Origin: Rhynchopus sp. YZ270_cl-10
Lineage: Eukaryota; Euglenozoa; Diplonemea; Diplonemida; Diplonemidae
Assembly (NCBI GenBank): GCA_964035575.1
Contig: OZ037845.1
Coordinates: forward strand, 992,001 to 1,056,000
Reading direction: 5' to 3'
Length of the DNA stretch: 64,000 nucleotides
Both the position numbers and the translations under genes were made by a program. Positions within the stretch are counted from its first letter, which is position 1. Every line of letters begins with the position of its first letter. The notes under the pieces are model-generated. The model was not told the origin of the DNA and did no database searches. It saw nothing but the letters and a program-made list of their open reading frames with translations. Positions 8,244 through 23,200 of this stretch are shown here, piece by piece.

Positions 8244-11200
8244 ACAGATGCGTTGAAACGGATGCGTTGAAACGGATGCGTTGAAACGGATGCGTTGAAA
8301 CGGATGCGTTGAAACAGACGCGTTGAAACGGATGCGTTGACACAGATGCGTTGAAACAGACGCGTTGAAACGGGTGCGTTGAAACGGATGCGTTGAAACG
8401 GATGCGTTGAAACGGATGCGTTGAAACGGATGCGTTGAAACGGGTGCGCTGAAACGGATGCGTTGAAACGGATGCGTTGAAACGGATGCGCTGAAACAGA
8501 CGCGTTGACACGGATGCGTTGAAACGGATGCGTTGACACGGATGCGTTGAAACGGATGCGTTGAAACGGATGCGTTGACACGGATGCGTTGAAACGGATG
8601 CGTTGAAACAGACGCGTTGAAACGGATGCGTTGAAACGGATGCGTTGAAACGGACGCGTTGAAACGGATGCGTTGAAACGGATGCGTTGAAACAGACGCG
8701 TTGAAACGGATGCGTTGAAACAGACGCGTTGAAACGGATGCGTTGAAACGGATGCGTTGAAACGGACGCGTTGAAACGGATGCGTTGAAACAGACGCGTT
8801 GAAACGGATGCGTTGAAACAGACGCGTTGAAACGGATGCGTTGAAACGGACGCGTTGAAACGGATGCGTTGACACGGATGCGTTGACACGGATGCGTTGA
8901 AACGGATGCGTTGAAACGGATGCGTTGAAACAGACGCGTTGAAACGGATGCGTTGAAACAGACGCGTTGAAACGGATGCGTTGAAACGGATGCGCTGAAA
9001 CAGACGCGTTGACACGGATGCGTTCAAACGGATGCGTTGAAACGGATGCGTTGAAACAGACGCGTTGAAACGGATGCGTTGACACGGATGCGTTGAAACG
9101 GATGCGTTGAAACAGACGCGTTGAAACGGATGCGTTGACACGGATGCGTTGAAACGGATGCGTTGAAACAGACGCGTTGACACGGATGCGTTGAAACGGA
9201 TGCGTTGAAACGGATGCGCTGAAACAGACGCGTTGACACGGATGCGTTGATACAGACGCGTTGAAACGGATGCGTTGAAACGGATGCGTTGAAGCGGATG
9301 CGTTGACACGGATGCGTTGATACAGACGCGTTGAAACAGACGCGTTGAAACGGATGCGTTGAAACAGACGCGTTGACACGGATACGCTGAAACGGATGCG
9401 TTGAAACGGATGCGTTGAAACGGATGCGTTGACACGGATGCGTTGAAACGGATGCGTTGAAACGTATGCGTTGAAACAGATGCGTTGAAACGGATGCGTT
9501 GAAACGGATGCGTTGAAACAGACGCGTTGACACGGATGCGTTGAAACGGATGCGTTGAAACAGACGCGTTGACACGGATGCGTTGAAACGGATGCGTTGA
9601 AACGGATGCGTTGAAACGGATGCGTTGACACGGATGCGTTGAAACGGATGCGTTGAAACAGACGCGTTGACACGGATGCGTTGAAACGGATGCGTTGAAA
9701 CGGATGCGTTGAAACGGATGCGTTGAAACGGATGCGTTGACACGGATGCGTTGAAACGGATGCGTTGAAACGGATGCGTTGACACGGATGCGTTGAAACG
9801 GATGCGCTGAAACGGATGCGTTGAAACGGATGCGCTGAAACGGATGCGTTGAAACGGATGCGCTGAAACGGATGCGTTGAAACAGATGCGTTGAAACGGA
9901 TGCGTTGAAACGGATGCGTTGAAACGGATGCGCTGAAACGGATGCGTTGAAACGGATGCGCTGAAACGGATGCGTTGAAACGGATGCGTTGAAACGGATG
10001 CGTTGAAACAGACGCGTTGACACGGATGCGTTGAAACAGATGCGTTGAAACGGATGCGTTGACACGGATGCGTTGAAGTGGATGCGTTGACACGGATGCG
10101 TTGAAACGGATGCGTTGAAACGTATGCGTTGAAACAGATGCGTTGAAACGGATGCGTTGAAACGGATGCGTTGAAACAGACGCGTTGACACGGATGCGTT
10201 GAAACGGATGCGTTGAAACAGACGCGTTGACACGGATGCGTTGAAACGGATGCGTTGAAACGGATGCGTTGAAACGGATGCGTTGACACGGATGCGTTGA
10301 AACGGATGCGCTGAAACGGATGCGTTGAAACGGATGCGTTGAAACAGACGCGTTGACACGGATGCGTTGAAACGGATGCGTTGAAACAGACGCGTTGACA
10401 CGGATGCGTTGAAACGGATGCGTTGAAACGGATGCGTTGAAACGGATGCGTTGACACGGATGCGTTGAAACGGATGCGTTGAAACGGATGCGCTGAAACG
10501 GATGCGTTGAAACGGATGCGCTGAAACGGATGCGTTGAAACGGATGCGCTGAAACGGATGCGTTGAAACGGATGCGCTGAAACGGATGCGTTGAAACGGA
10601 TGCGTTGAAACGGATGCGTTGAAACGGATGCGTTGAAACGGATGCGTTGAAACGGATGCGCTGAAACGGATGCGTTGAAACGGATGCGCTGAAACGGATG
10701 CGTTGAAACGGATGCGTTGAAACAGACGCGTTGACACGGATGCGTTGAAACAGATGCGTTGAAACGGATGCGTTGAAACGGATGCGTTGACACGGATGCG
10801 TTGAAACGGATGCGCTGAAACGGATGCGTTGAAACGGATGCGTTGAAGCGGATGCGCTGAAACGGATGCGTTGAAACGGATGCGTTGAAACAGACGCGTT
10901 GACACGGATGCGTTGAAACGGATGCGTTGACACGGATGCGTTGAAACGAATGCGTTGAAACGGATGCGTTGACACGGATGCGTTGAAACGGATGCGTTGA
11001 AACGGATGCGTTGAAACGGATGCGTTGACACGGATGCGTTGAAACGGATGCGTTGAAACGGATGCGTTGAAACAGACGCGTTGACACGGATGCGTTGAAA
11101 CGGATGCGTTGAAACGGATGCGTTGAAACGGATGCGTTGACACGGATGCGTTGAAACGGATGCGTTGAAACGGATGCGTTGACACGGATGCGTTGAAACG

Positions 11201-14200
11201 GATGCGTTGACACGGATGCGTTGAAACGGATGCGTTGAAACGGATGCGTTGAAACAGACGCGTTGACACGGATGCGTTGAAACGGATGCGTTGAAACGGA
11301 TGCGTTGAAACGGATGCGTTGACACGGATGCGTTGACACGGATGCGTTGAAACGGATGCGTTGAAACGGATGCGTTGAAACAGACGCGTTGAAACGGATG
11401 CGTTGAAACAGACGCGTTGAAACGGATGCGTTGAAACGGATGCGCTGAAACAGACGCGTTGACACGGATGCGTTCAAACGGATGCGTTGAAACGGATGCG
11501 TTGAAACAGACGCGTTGAAACGGATGCGTTGACACGGATGCGTTGAAACGGATGCGTTGAAACAGACGCGTTGAAACGGATGCGTTGACACGGATGCGTT
11601 GAAACGGATGCGTTGAAACAGACGCGTTGACACGGATGCGTTGAAACGGATGCGTTGAAACGGATGCGCTGAAACAGACGCGTTGACACGGATGCGTTGA
11701 TACAGACGCGTTGAAACGGATGCGTTGAAACGGATGCGTTGAAGCGGATGCGTTGACACGGATGCGTTGATACAGACGCGTTGAAACAGACGCGTTGAAA
11801 CGGATGCGTTGAAACAGACGCGTTGACACGGATACGCTGAAACGGATGCGTTGAAACGGATGCGTTGAAACGGATGCGTTGACACGGATGCGTTGAAACG
11901 GATGCGTTGAAACGTATGCGTTGAAACAGATGCGTTGAAACGGATGCGTTGAAACGGATGCGTTGAAACAGACGCGTTGACACGGATGCGTTGAAACGGA
12001 TGCGTTGAAACAGACGCGTTGACACGGATGCGTTGAAACGGATGCGTTGAAACGGATGCGTTGAAACGGATGCGTTGACACGGATGCGTTGAAACGGATG
12101 CGTTGAAACAGACGCGTTGACACGGATGCGTTGAAACGGATGCGTTGAAACGGATGCGTTGAAACGGATGCGTTGAAACGGATGCGTTGACACGGATGCG
12201 TTGAAACGGATGCGTTGAAACGGATGCGTTGACACGGATGCGTTGAAACGGATGCGCTGAAACGGATGCGTTGAAACGGATGCGCTGAAACGGATGCGTT
12301 GAAACGGATGCGCTGAAACGGATGCGTTGAAACAGATGCGTTGAAACGGATGCGTTGAAACGGATGCGTTGAAACGGATGCGCTGAAACGGATGCGTTGA
12401 AACGGATGCGCTGAAACGGATGCGTTGAAACGGATGCGTTGAAACGGATGCGTTGAAACAGACGCGTTGACACGGATGCGTTGAAACAGATGCGTTGAAA
12501 CGGATGCGTTGACACGGATGCGTTGAAGTGGATGCGTTGACACGGATGCGTTGAAACGGATGCGTTGAAACGTATGCGTTGAAACAGATGCGTTGAAACG
12601 GATGCGTTGAAACGGATGCGTTGAAACAGACGCGTTGACACGGATGCGTTGAAACGGATGCGTTGAAACAGACGCGTTGACACGGATGCGTTGAAACGGA
12701 TGCGTTGAAACGGATGCGTTGAAACGGATGCGTTGACACGGATGCGTTGAAACGGATGCGCTGAAACGGATGCGTTGAAACGGATGCGTTGAAACAGACG
12801 CGTTGACACGGATGCGTTGAAACGGATGCGTTGAAACAGACGCGTTGACACGGATGCGTTGAAACGGATGCGTTGAAACGGATGCGTTGAAACGGATGCG
12901 TTGACACGGATGCGTTGAAACGGATGCGTTGAAACGGATGCGCTGAAACGGATGCGTTGAAACGGATGCGCTGAAACGGATGCGTTGAAACGGATGCGCT
13001 GAAACGGATGCGTTGAAACGGATGCGCTGAAACGGATGCGTTGAAACGGATGCGTTGAAACGGATGCGTTGAAACGGATGCGTTGAAACGGATGCGTTGA
13101 AACGGATGCGCTGAAACGGATGCGTTGAAACGGATGCGCTGAAACGGATGCGTTGAAACGGATGCGTTGAAACAGACGCGTTGACACGGATGCGTTGAAA
13201 CAGATGCGTTGAAACGGATGCGTTGACACGGATGCGTTGCAACGGATGCGCTGAAACGGATGCGTTGAAACGGGTGCGTTGAAACGGATGCGTTGAAACG
13301 GATGCGTTGAAACGGATGCGTTGAAACGGATGCGTTGAAACGGGTGCGCTGAAACGGATGCGTTGAAACGGATGCGTTGAAACGGATGCGCTGAAACAGA
13401 CGCGTTGACACGGATGCGTTGAAACGGATGCGTTGACACGGATGCGTTGAAACGGATGCGTTGAAACGGATGCGTTGACACGGATGCGTTGAAACGGATG
13501 CGTTGAAACAGACGCGTTGAAACGGATGCGTTGAAACGGATGCGTTGAAACGGACGCGTTGAAACGGATGCGTTGAAACGGATGCGTTGAAACAGACGCG
13601 TTGAAACGGATGCGTTGAAACAGACGCGTTGAAACGGATGCGTTGAAACGGATGCGTTGAAACGGACGCGTTGAAACGGATGCGTTGAAACAGACGCGTT
13701 GAAACGGATGCGTTGAAACAGACGCGTTGAAACGGATGCGTTGAAACGGACGCGTTGAAACGGATGCGTTGACACGGATGCGTTGACACGGATGCGTTGA
13801 AACGGATGCGTTGAAACGGATGCGTTGAAACAGACGCGTTGAAACGGATGCGTTGAAACAGACGCGTTGAAACGGATGCGTTGAAACGGATGCGCTGAAA
13901 CAGACGCGTTGACACGGATGCGTTCAAACGGATGCGTTGAAACGGATGCGTTGAAACAGACGCGTTGAAACGGATGCGTTGACACGGATGCGTTGAAACG
14001 GATGCGTTGAAACAGACGCGTTGAAACGGATGCGTTGACACGGATGCGTTGAAACGGATGCGTTGAAACAGACGCGTTGACACGGATGCGTTGAAACGGA
14101 TGCGTTGAAACGGATGCGCTGAAACAGACGCGTTGACACGGATGCGTTGATACAGACGCGTTGAAACGGATGCGTTGAAACGGATGCGTTGACACGGATG

Positions 14201-17200
14201 CGTTGAAACGGATGCGTTGAAACGGATGCGCTGAAACGGATGCGTTGAAACGGATGCGTTGACACGGATGCGTTGATACAGACGCGTTGAAACAGACGCG
14301 TTGAAACGGATGCGTTGAAACAGACGCGTTGACACGGATACGCTGAAACGGATGCGTTGAAACGGATGCGTTGAAACGGATGCGTTGACACGGATGCGTT
14401 GAAACGGATGCGTTGAAACGTATGCGTTGAAACAGATGCGTTGAAACGGATGCGTTGAAACGGATGCGTTGAAACAGACGCGTTGACACGGATGCGTTGA
14501 AACGGATGCGTTGAAACAGACGCGTTGACACGTATGCGTTGAAACGGATGCGTTGAAACGGATGCGTTGAAACGGATGCGTTGACACGGATGCGTTGAAA
14601 CGGATGCGTTGAAACAGACGCGTTGACACGGATGCGTTGAAACGGATGCGTTGAAACGGATGCGTTGAAACGGATGCGTTGAAACGGATGCGTTGACACG
14701 GATGCGTTGAAACGGATGCGTTGAAACGGATGCGTTGACACGGATGCGTTGAAACGGATGCGCTGAAACGGATGCGTTGAAACGGATGCGCTGAAACGGA
14801 TGCGTTGAAACGGATGCGCTGAAACGGATGCGTTGAAACAGATGCGTTGAAACGGATGCGTTGAAACGGATGCGTTGAAACGGATGCGCTGAAACGGATG
14901 CGTTGAAACGGATGCGCTGAAACGGATGCGTTGAAACGGATGCGTTGAAACGGATGCGTTGAAACAGACGCGTTGACACGGATGCGTTGAAACAGATGCG
15001 TTGAAACGGATGCGTTGACACGGATGCGTTGAAGTGGATGCGTTGACACGGATGCGTTGAAACGGATGCGTTGAAACGTATGCGTTGAAACAGATGCGTT
15101 GAAACGGATGCGTTGAAACGGATGCGTTGAAACAGACGCGTTGACACGGATGCGTTGAAACGGATGCGTTGAAACAGACGCGTTGACACGGATGCGTTGA
15201 AACGGATGCGTTGAAACGGATGCGTTGAAACGGATGCGTTGACACGGATGCGTTGAAACGGATGCGCTGAAACGGATGCGTTGAAACGGATGCGTTGAAA
15301 CAGACGCGTTGACACGGATGCGTTGAAACGGATGCGTTGAAACAGACGCGTTGACACGGATGCGTTGAAACGGATGCGTTGAAACGGATGCGTTGAAACG
15401 GATGCGTTGACACGGATGCGTTGAAACGGATGCGTTGAAACGGATGCGCTGAAACGGATGCGTTGAAACGGATGCGCTGAAACGGATGCGTTGAAACGGA
15501 TGCGCTGAAACGGATGCGTTGAAACGGATGCGCTGAAACGGATGCGTTGAAACGGATGCGTTGAAACGGATGCGTTGAAACGGATGCGTTGAAACGGATG
15601 CGTTGAAACGGATGCGCTGAAACGGATGCGTTGAAACGGATGCGCTGAAACGGATGCGTTGAAACGGATGCGTTGAAACAGACGCGTTGACACGGATGCG
15701 TTGAAACAGATGCGTTGAAACGGATGCGTTGAAACGGATGCGTTGACACGGATGCGTTGAAACGGATGCGCTGAAACGGATGCGTTGAAACGGATGCGTT
15801 GAAGCGGATGCGCTGAAACGGATGCGTTGAAACGGATGCGTTGAAACAGACGCGTTGACACGGATGCGTTGAAACGGATGCGTTGACACGGATGCGTTGA
15901 AACGAATGCGTTGAAACGGATGCGTTGACACGGATGCGTTGAAACGGATGCGTTGAAACGGATGCGTTGAAACGGATGCGTTGAAACGGATGCGTTGACA
16001 CGGATGCGTTGAAACGGATGCGTTGAAACGGATGCGTTGAAACAGACGCGTTGACACGGATGCGTTGAAACGGATGCGTTGAAACGGATGCGTTGAAACG
16101 GATGCGTTGACACGGATGCGTTGAAACGGATGCGTTGAAACGGATGCGTTGACACGGATGCGTTGAAACGGATGCGTTGACACGGATGCGTTGAAACGGA
16201 TGCGTTGAAACGGATGCGTTGAAACAGACGCGTTGACACGGATGCGTTGAAACGGATGCGTTGAAACGGATGCGTTGAAACGGATGCGTTGACACGGATG
16301 CGTTGACACGGATGCGTTGAAACGGATGCGTTGAAACGGATGCGTTGAAACAGACGCGTTGAAACGGATGCGTTGAAACAGACGCGTTGAAACGGATGCG
16401 TTGAAACGGATGCGCTGAAACAGACGCGTTGACACGGATGCGTTCAAACGGATGCGTTGAAACGGATGCGTTGAAACAGACGCGTTGAAACGGATGCGTT
16501 GACACGGATGCGTTGAAACGGATGCGTTGAAACAGACGCGTTGAAACGGATGCGTTGACACGGATGCGTTGAAACGGATGCGTTGAAACAGACGCGTTGA
16601 CACGGATGCGTTGAAACGGATGCGTTGAAACGGATGCGCTGAAACAGACGCGTTGACACGGATGCGTTGATACAGACGCGTTGAAACGGATGCGTTGAAA
16701 CGGATGCGTTGAAGCGGATGCGTTGACACGGATGCGTTGATACAGACGCGTTGAAACAGACGCGTTGAAACGGATGCGTTGAAACAGACGCGTTGACACG
16801 GATACGCTGAAACGGATGCGTTGAAACGGATGCGTTGAAACGGATGCGTTGACACGGATGCGTTGAAACGGATGCGTTGAAACGTATGCGTTGAAACAGA
16901 TGCGTTGAAACGGATGCGTTGAAACGGATGCGTTGAAACAGACGCGTTGACACGGATGCGTTGAAACGGATGCGTTGAAACAGACGCGTTGACACGGATG
17001 CGTTGAAACGGATGCGTTGAAACGGATGCGTTGAAACGGATGCGTTGACACGGATGCGTTGAAACGGATGCGTTGAAACAGACGCGTTGACACGGATGCG
17101 TTGAAACGGATGCGTTGAAACGGATGCGTTGAAACGGATGCGTTGAAACGGATGCGTTGACACGGATGCGTTGAAACGGATGCGTTGAAACGGATGCGTT

Positions 17201-20200
17201 GACACGGATGCGTTGAAACGGATGCGCTGAAACGGATGCGTTGAAACGGATGCGCTGAAACGGATGCGTTGAAACGGATGCGCTGAAACGGATGCGTTGA
17301 AACAGATGCGTTGAAACGGATGCGTTGAAACGGATGCGTTGAAACGGATGCGCTGAAACGGATGCGTTGAAACGGATGCGCTGAAACGGATGCGTTGAAA
17401 CGGATGCGTTGAAACGGATGCGTTGAAACAGACGCGTTGACACGGATGCGTTGAAACAGATGCGTTGAAACGGATGCGTTGACACGGATGCGTTGAAGTG
17501 GATGCGTTGACACGGATGCGTTGAAACGGATGCGTTGAAACGTATGCGTTGAAACAGATGCGTTGAAACGGATGCGTTGAAACGGATGCGTTGAAACAGA
17601 CGCGTTGACACGGATGCGTTGAAACGGATGCGTTGAAACAGACGCGTTGACACGGATGCGTTGAAACGGATGCGTTGAAACGGATGCGTTGAAACGGATG
17701 CGTTGACACGGATGCGTTGAAACGGATGCGCTGAAACGGATGCGTTGAAACGGATGCGTTGAAACAGACGCGTTGACACGGATGCGTTGAAACGGATGCG
17801 TTGAAACAGACGCGTTGACACGGATGCGTTGAAACGGATGCGTTGAAACGGATGCGTTGAAACGGATGCGTTGACACGGATGCGTTGAAACGGATGCGTT
17901 GAAACGGATGCGCTGAAACGGATGCGTTGAAACGGATGCGCTGAAACGGATGCGTTGAAACGGATGCGCTGAAACGGATGCGTTGAAACGGATGCGCTGA
18001 AACGGATGCGTTGAAACGGATGCGTTGAAACGGATGCGTTGAAACGGATGCGTTGAAACGGATGCGTTGAAACGGATGCGCTGAAACGGATGCGTTGAAA
18101 CGGATGCGCTGAAACGGATGCGTTGAAACGGATGCGTTGAAACAGACGCGTTGACACGGATGCGTTGAAACAGATGCGTTGAAACGGATGCGTTGACACG
18201 GATGCGTTGCAACGGATGCGCTGAAACGGATGCGTTGAAACGGATGCGCTGAAACGGATGCGTTGAAACGGATGCGCTGAAACGGATGCGTTGAAACGGA
18301 TGCGTTGAAGCGGATGCGCTGAAACGGATGCGTTGAAACGGATGCGTTGAAACAGACGCGTTGACACGGATGCGTTGAAACGGATGCGTTGAAACGGATG
18401 CGTTGAAGCGGATGCGTTGAAACGGATGCGTTGACACGGATGCGTTGAAACGGATGCGTTGAAACGGATGCGCTGAAACGGATGCGTTGAAACGGATGCG
18501 CTGAAACGGATGCGTTGAAACGGATGCGTTGAAGCGGATGCGCTGAAACGGATGCGTTGAAACGGATGCGTTGACACGGATGCGTTGAAACAGATGCGTT
18601 GAAACGGATGCGTTGAAACGGACGCGTTGAAACGGATGCTCTGAAACGGATGCGTTGAAACGGATGCGTTGAAACGGATGCGTTGAAACGGACGCGTTGA
18701 AACGGATGCTCTGAAACGGATGCGTTGAAACGGATGCTCTGAAACGGATGCGTTGAAACGGATGCGCTGAAACGGATGCGTTGACACGGATGCGTTGAAA
18801 CGGATGCGTTGAAACGGATGCGTTGAAACGGATGCTCTGAAACGGATGCGTTGACACGGATGCGTTGAAACGGATGCGTTGAAACAGACGCGTTGAAACG
18901 GATGCGTTGAAGCGGATGCGCTGAAACAGACGCGTTGACACGGATGCGTTGAAACAGACGCGTTGAAACGGATGCGCTGAAACAGACGCGTTGACACGGA
19001 TGCGTTGAAACGGACGCGTTGAAACGGATGCTCTGAAACGGATGCGTTGAAACGGATGCGTTGAAACGGATGCGTTGAAACGGATGCGTTGACACGGATG
19101 CGTTGAAACGGATGCGTTGAAACGGATGCTCTGAAACGGATGCGTTGACACGGATGCGTTGACACGGATGCGTTGAAACAGACGCGTTGAAACGGATGCG
19201 TTGAAACGGATGCGCTGAAACGGATGCGTTGAAACAGACGCGTTGACACGGATGCGTTGAAACAGACGCGTTGAAACGGATGCGCTGAAACAGACGCGTT
19301 GACACGGATGCGTTGAAACAGACGCGTTGAAACGGATGCGTTGAAGCGGATGCGTTGACACGGATGCGTTGAAACAGACGCGTTGAAACGGATGCGTTGA
19401 AACAGACGCGTTGACACGGATGCGTTGATACAGACGCGTTGAAACGGATGCGTTGAAACGGATGCGTTGAAGCGGATGCGTTGACACGGATGCGTTGAAA
19501 CAGACGCGTTGAAACGGATGCGTTGAAACAGACGCGTTGACACGGATGCGTTGAAACGGATGCGCTGAAACGGATGCGTTGAAACGGATGCGTTGAAACG
19601 GATGCGTTGACACGGATGCGTTGAAACGGATGCGTTGAAACGGATGCGTTGAAACAGATGCGTTGACACGGATGCGTTGAAACGGATGCGTTGAAACGTA
19701 TGCGTTGAAACAGATGCGTTGAAACGGATGCGTTGAAACGGATGCGTTGAAACAGACGCGTTGACACGGATGCGTTGAAACGGATGCGTTGAAACGTATG
19801 CGTTGAAACAGATGCGTTGAAACGGATGCGTTGAAACGGATGCGTTGAAACAGACGCGTTGACACGGATGCGTTGACACGGATGCGTTGAAACGGATGCG
19901 TTGAAACAGACGCGTTGACACGGATGCGTTGAAACGGATGCGTTGAAACGGATGCGTTGACACGGATGCGTTGAAACGGATGCGTTGAAACGGATGCGTT
20001 GACACGGATGCGTTGAAACGGATGCGTTGAAACGGATGCGTTGACACGGATGCGTTGAAACGGATGCGTTGAAACGGATGCGTTGAAACAGACGCGTTGA
20101 CACGGATGCGTTGACACGGATGCGTTGAAACGGATGCGTTGAAACGGATGCGTTGAAACGGATGCGTTGAAACGGATGCGTTGACACGGATGCGTTGAAA

Positions 20201-23200
20201 CGGATGCGTTGAAACGGATGCGTTGAAACGGATGCGTTGACACGGATGCGTTGAAACGGATGCGTTGAAACGGATGCGTTGACACGGATGCGTTGAAACG
20301 GATGCGTTGACACGGATGCGTTGAAACGGATGCGTTGACACGGATGCGTTGAAACGGATGCGTTGAAACGGATGCGTTGAAACGGATGCGTTGACACGGA
20401 TGCGTTGAAACGGATGCGTTGAAACGGATGCGTTGAAACGGATGCGTTGAAACGGATGCGTTGACACGGATGCGTTGAAACGGATGCGCTGAAACGGATG
20501 CGTTGAAACGGATGCGTTGAAACAGACGCGTTGACACGGATGCGTTGAAACAGATGCGTTGAAACGGATGCGTTGAAACGGATGCGTTGACACGGATGCG
20601 TTGAAACGGATGCGCTGAAACGGATGCGTTGAAACGGATGCGTTGAAGCGGATGCGCTGAAACGGATGCGTTGAAACGGATGCGTTGAAACGGATGCGTT
20701 GACACGGATGCGTTGAAACGGATGCGTTGAAACGGATGCGTTGACACGGATGCGTTGAAACGGATGCGTTGACACGGATGCGTTGAAACGGATGCGTTGA
20801 AACGGATGCGTTGAAACAGACGCGTTGACACGGATGCGTTGAAACGGATGCGTTGAAACGGATGCGTTGAAACGGATGCGTTGACACGGATGCGTTGACA
20901 CGGATGCGTTGAAACGGATGCGTTGAAACGGATGCGTTGAAACAGACGCGTTGAAACGGATGCGTTGAAACAGACGCGTTGAAACGGATGCGTTGAAACG
21001 GATGCGCTGAAACGGATGCGTTGAAACGGATGCGTTGAAGCGGATGCGCTGAAACGGATGCGTTGAAACAGACGCGTTGACACGGATGCGTTGAAACGGA
21101 TGCGTTGACACGGATGCGTTGAAACGAATGCGTTGAAACGGATGCGTTGACACGGATGCGTTGAAACGGATGCGTTGAAACGGATGCGTTGAAACGGATG
21201 CGTTGACACGGATGCGTTGAAACGGATGCGTTGAAACGGATGCGTTGAAACAGACGCGTTGACACGGATGCGTTGAAACGGATGCGTTGAAACGGATGCG
21301 TTGAAACGGATGCGTTGACACGGATGCGTTGAAACGGATGCGTTGAAACGGATGCGTTGACACGGATGCGTTGAAACGGATGCGTTGACACGGATGCGTT
21401 GAAACGGATGCGTTGAAACGGATGCGTTGAAACAGACGCGTTGACACGGATGCGTTGAAACGGATGCGTTGAAACGGATGCGTTGAAACGGATGCGTTGA
21501 CACGGATGCGTTGACACGGATGCGTTGAAACGGATGCGTTGAAACGGATGCGTTGAAACAGACGCGTTGAAACGGATGCGTTGAAACAGACGCGTTGAAA
21601 CGGATGCGTTGAAACGGATGCGCTGAAACAGACGCGTTGACACGGATGCGTTCAAACGGATGCGTTGAAACGGATGCGTTGAAACAGACGCGTTGAAACG
21701 GATGCGTTGACACGGATGCGTTGAAACGGATGCGTTGAAACAGACGCGTTGAAACGGATGCGTTGACACGGATGCGTTGAAACGGATGCGTTGAAACAGA
21801 CGCGTTGACACGGATGCGTTGAAACGGATGCGTTGAAACGGATGCGCTGAAACAGACGCGTTGACACGGATGCGTTGATACAGACGCGTTGAAACGGATG
21901 CGTTGAAACGGATGCGTTGAAGCGGATGCGTTGACACGGATGCGTTGATACAGACGCGTTGAAACAGACGCGTTGAAACGGATGCGTTGAAACAGACGCG
22001 TTGACACGGATACGCTGAAACGGATGCGTTGAAACGGATGCGTTGAAACGGATGCGTTGACACGGATGCGTTGAAACGGATGCGTTGAAACGTATGCGTT
22101 GAAACAGATGCGTTGAAACGGATGCGTTGAAACGGATGCGTTGAAACAGACGCGTTGACACGGATGCGTTGAAACGGATGCGTTGAAACAGACGCGTTGA
22201 CACGGATGCGTTGAAACGGATGCGTTGAAACGGATGCGTTGAAACGGATGCGTTGACACGGATGCGTTGAAACGGATGCGTTGAAACAGACGCGTTGACA
22301 CGGATGCGTTGAAACGGATGCGTTGAAACGGATGCGTTGAAACGGATGCGTTGAAACGGATGCGTTGACACGGATGCGTTGAAACGGATGCGTTGAAACG
22401 GATGCGTTGACACGGATGCGTTGAAACGGATGCGCTGAAACGGATGCGTTGAAACGGATGCGCTGAAACGGATGCGTTGAAACGGATGCGCTGAAACGGA
22501 TGCGTTGAAACAGATGCGTTGAAACGGATGCGTTGAAACGGATGCGTTGAAACGGATGCGCTGAAACGGATGCGTTGAAACGGATGCGCTGAAACGGATG
22601 CGTTGAAACGGATGCGTTGAAACGGATGCGTTGAAACAGACGCGTTGACACGGATGCGTTGAAACAGATGCGTTGAAACGGATGCGTTGACACGGATGCG
22701 TTGAAGTGGATGCGTTGACACGGATGCGTTGAAACGGATGCGTTGAAACGTATGCGTTGAAACAGATGCGTTGAAACGGATGCGTTGAAACGGATGCGTT
22801 GAAACAGACGCGTTGACACGGATGCGTTGAAACGGATGCGTTGAAACAGACGCGTTGACACGGATGCGTTGAAACGGATGCGTTGAAACGGATGCGTTGA
22901 AACGGATGCGTTGACACGGATGCGTTGAAACGGATGCGCTGAAACGGATGCGTTGAAACGGATGCGTTGAAACAGACGCGTTGACACGGATGCGTTGAAA
23001 CGGATGCGTTGAAACAGACGCGTTGACACGGATGCGTTGAAACGGATGCGTTGAAACGGATGCGTTGAAACGGATGCGTTGACACGGATGCGTTGAAACG
23101 GATGCGTTGAAACGGATGCGCTGAAACGGATGCGTTGAAACGGATGCGCTGAAACGGATGCGTTGAAACGGATGCGCTGAAACGGATGCGTTGAAACGGA

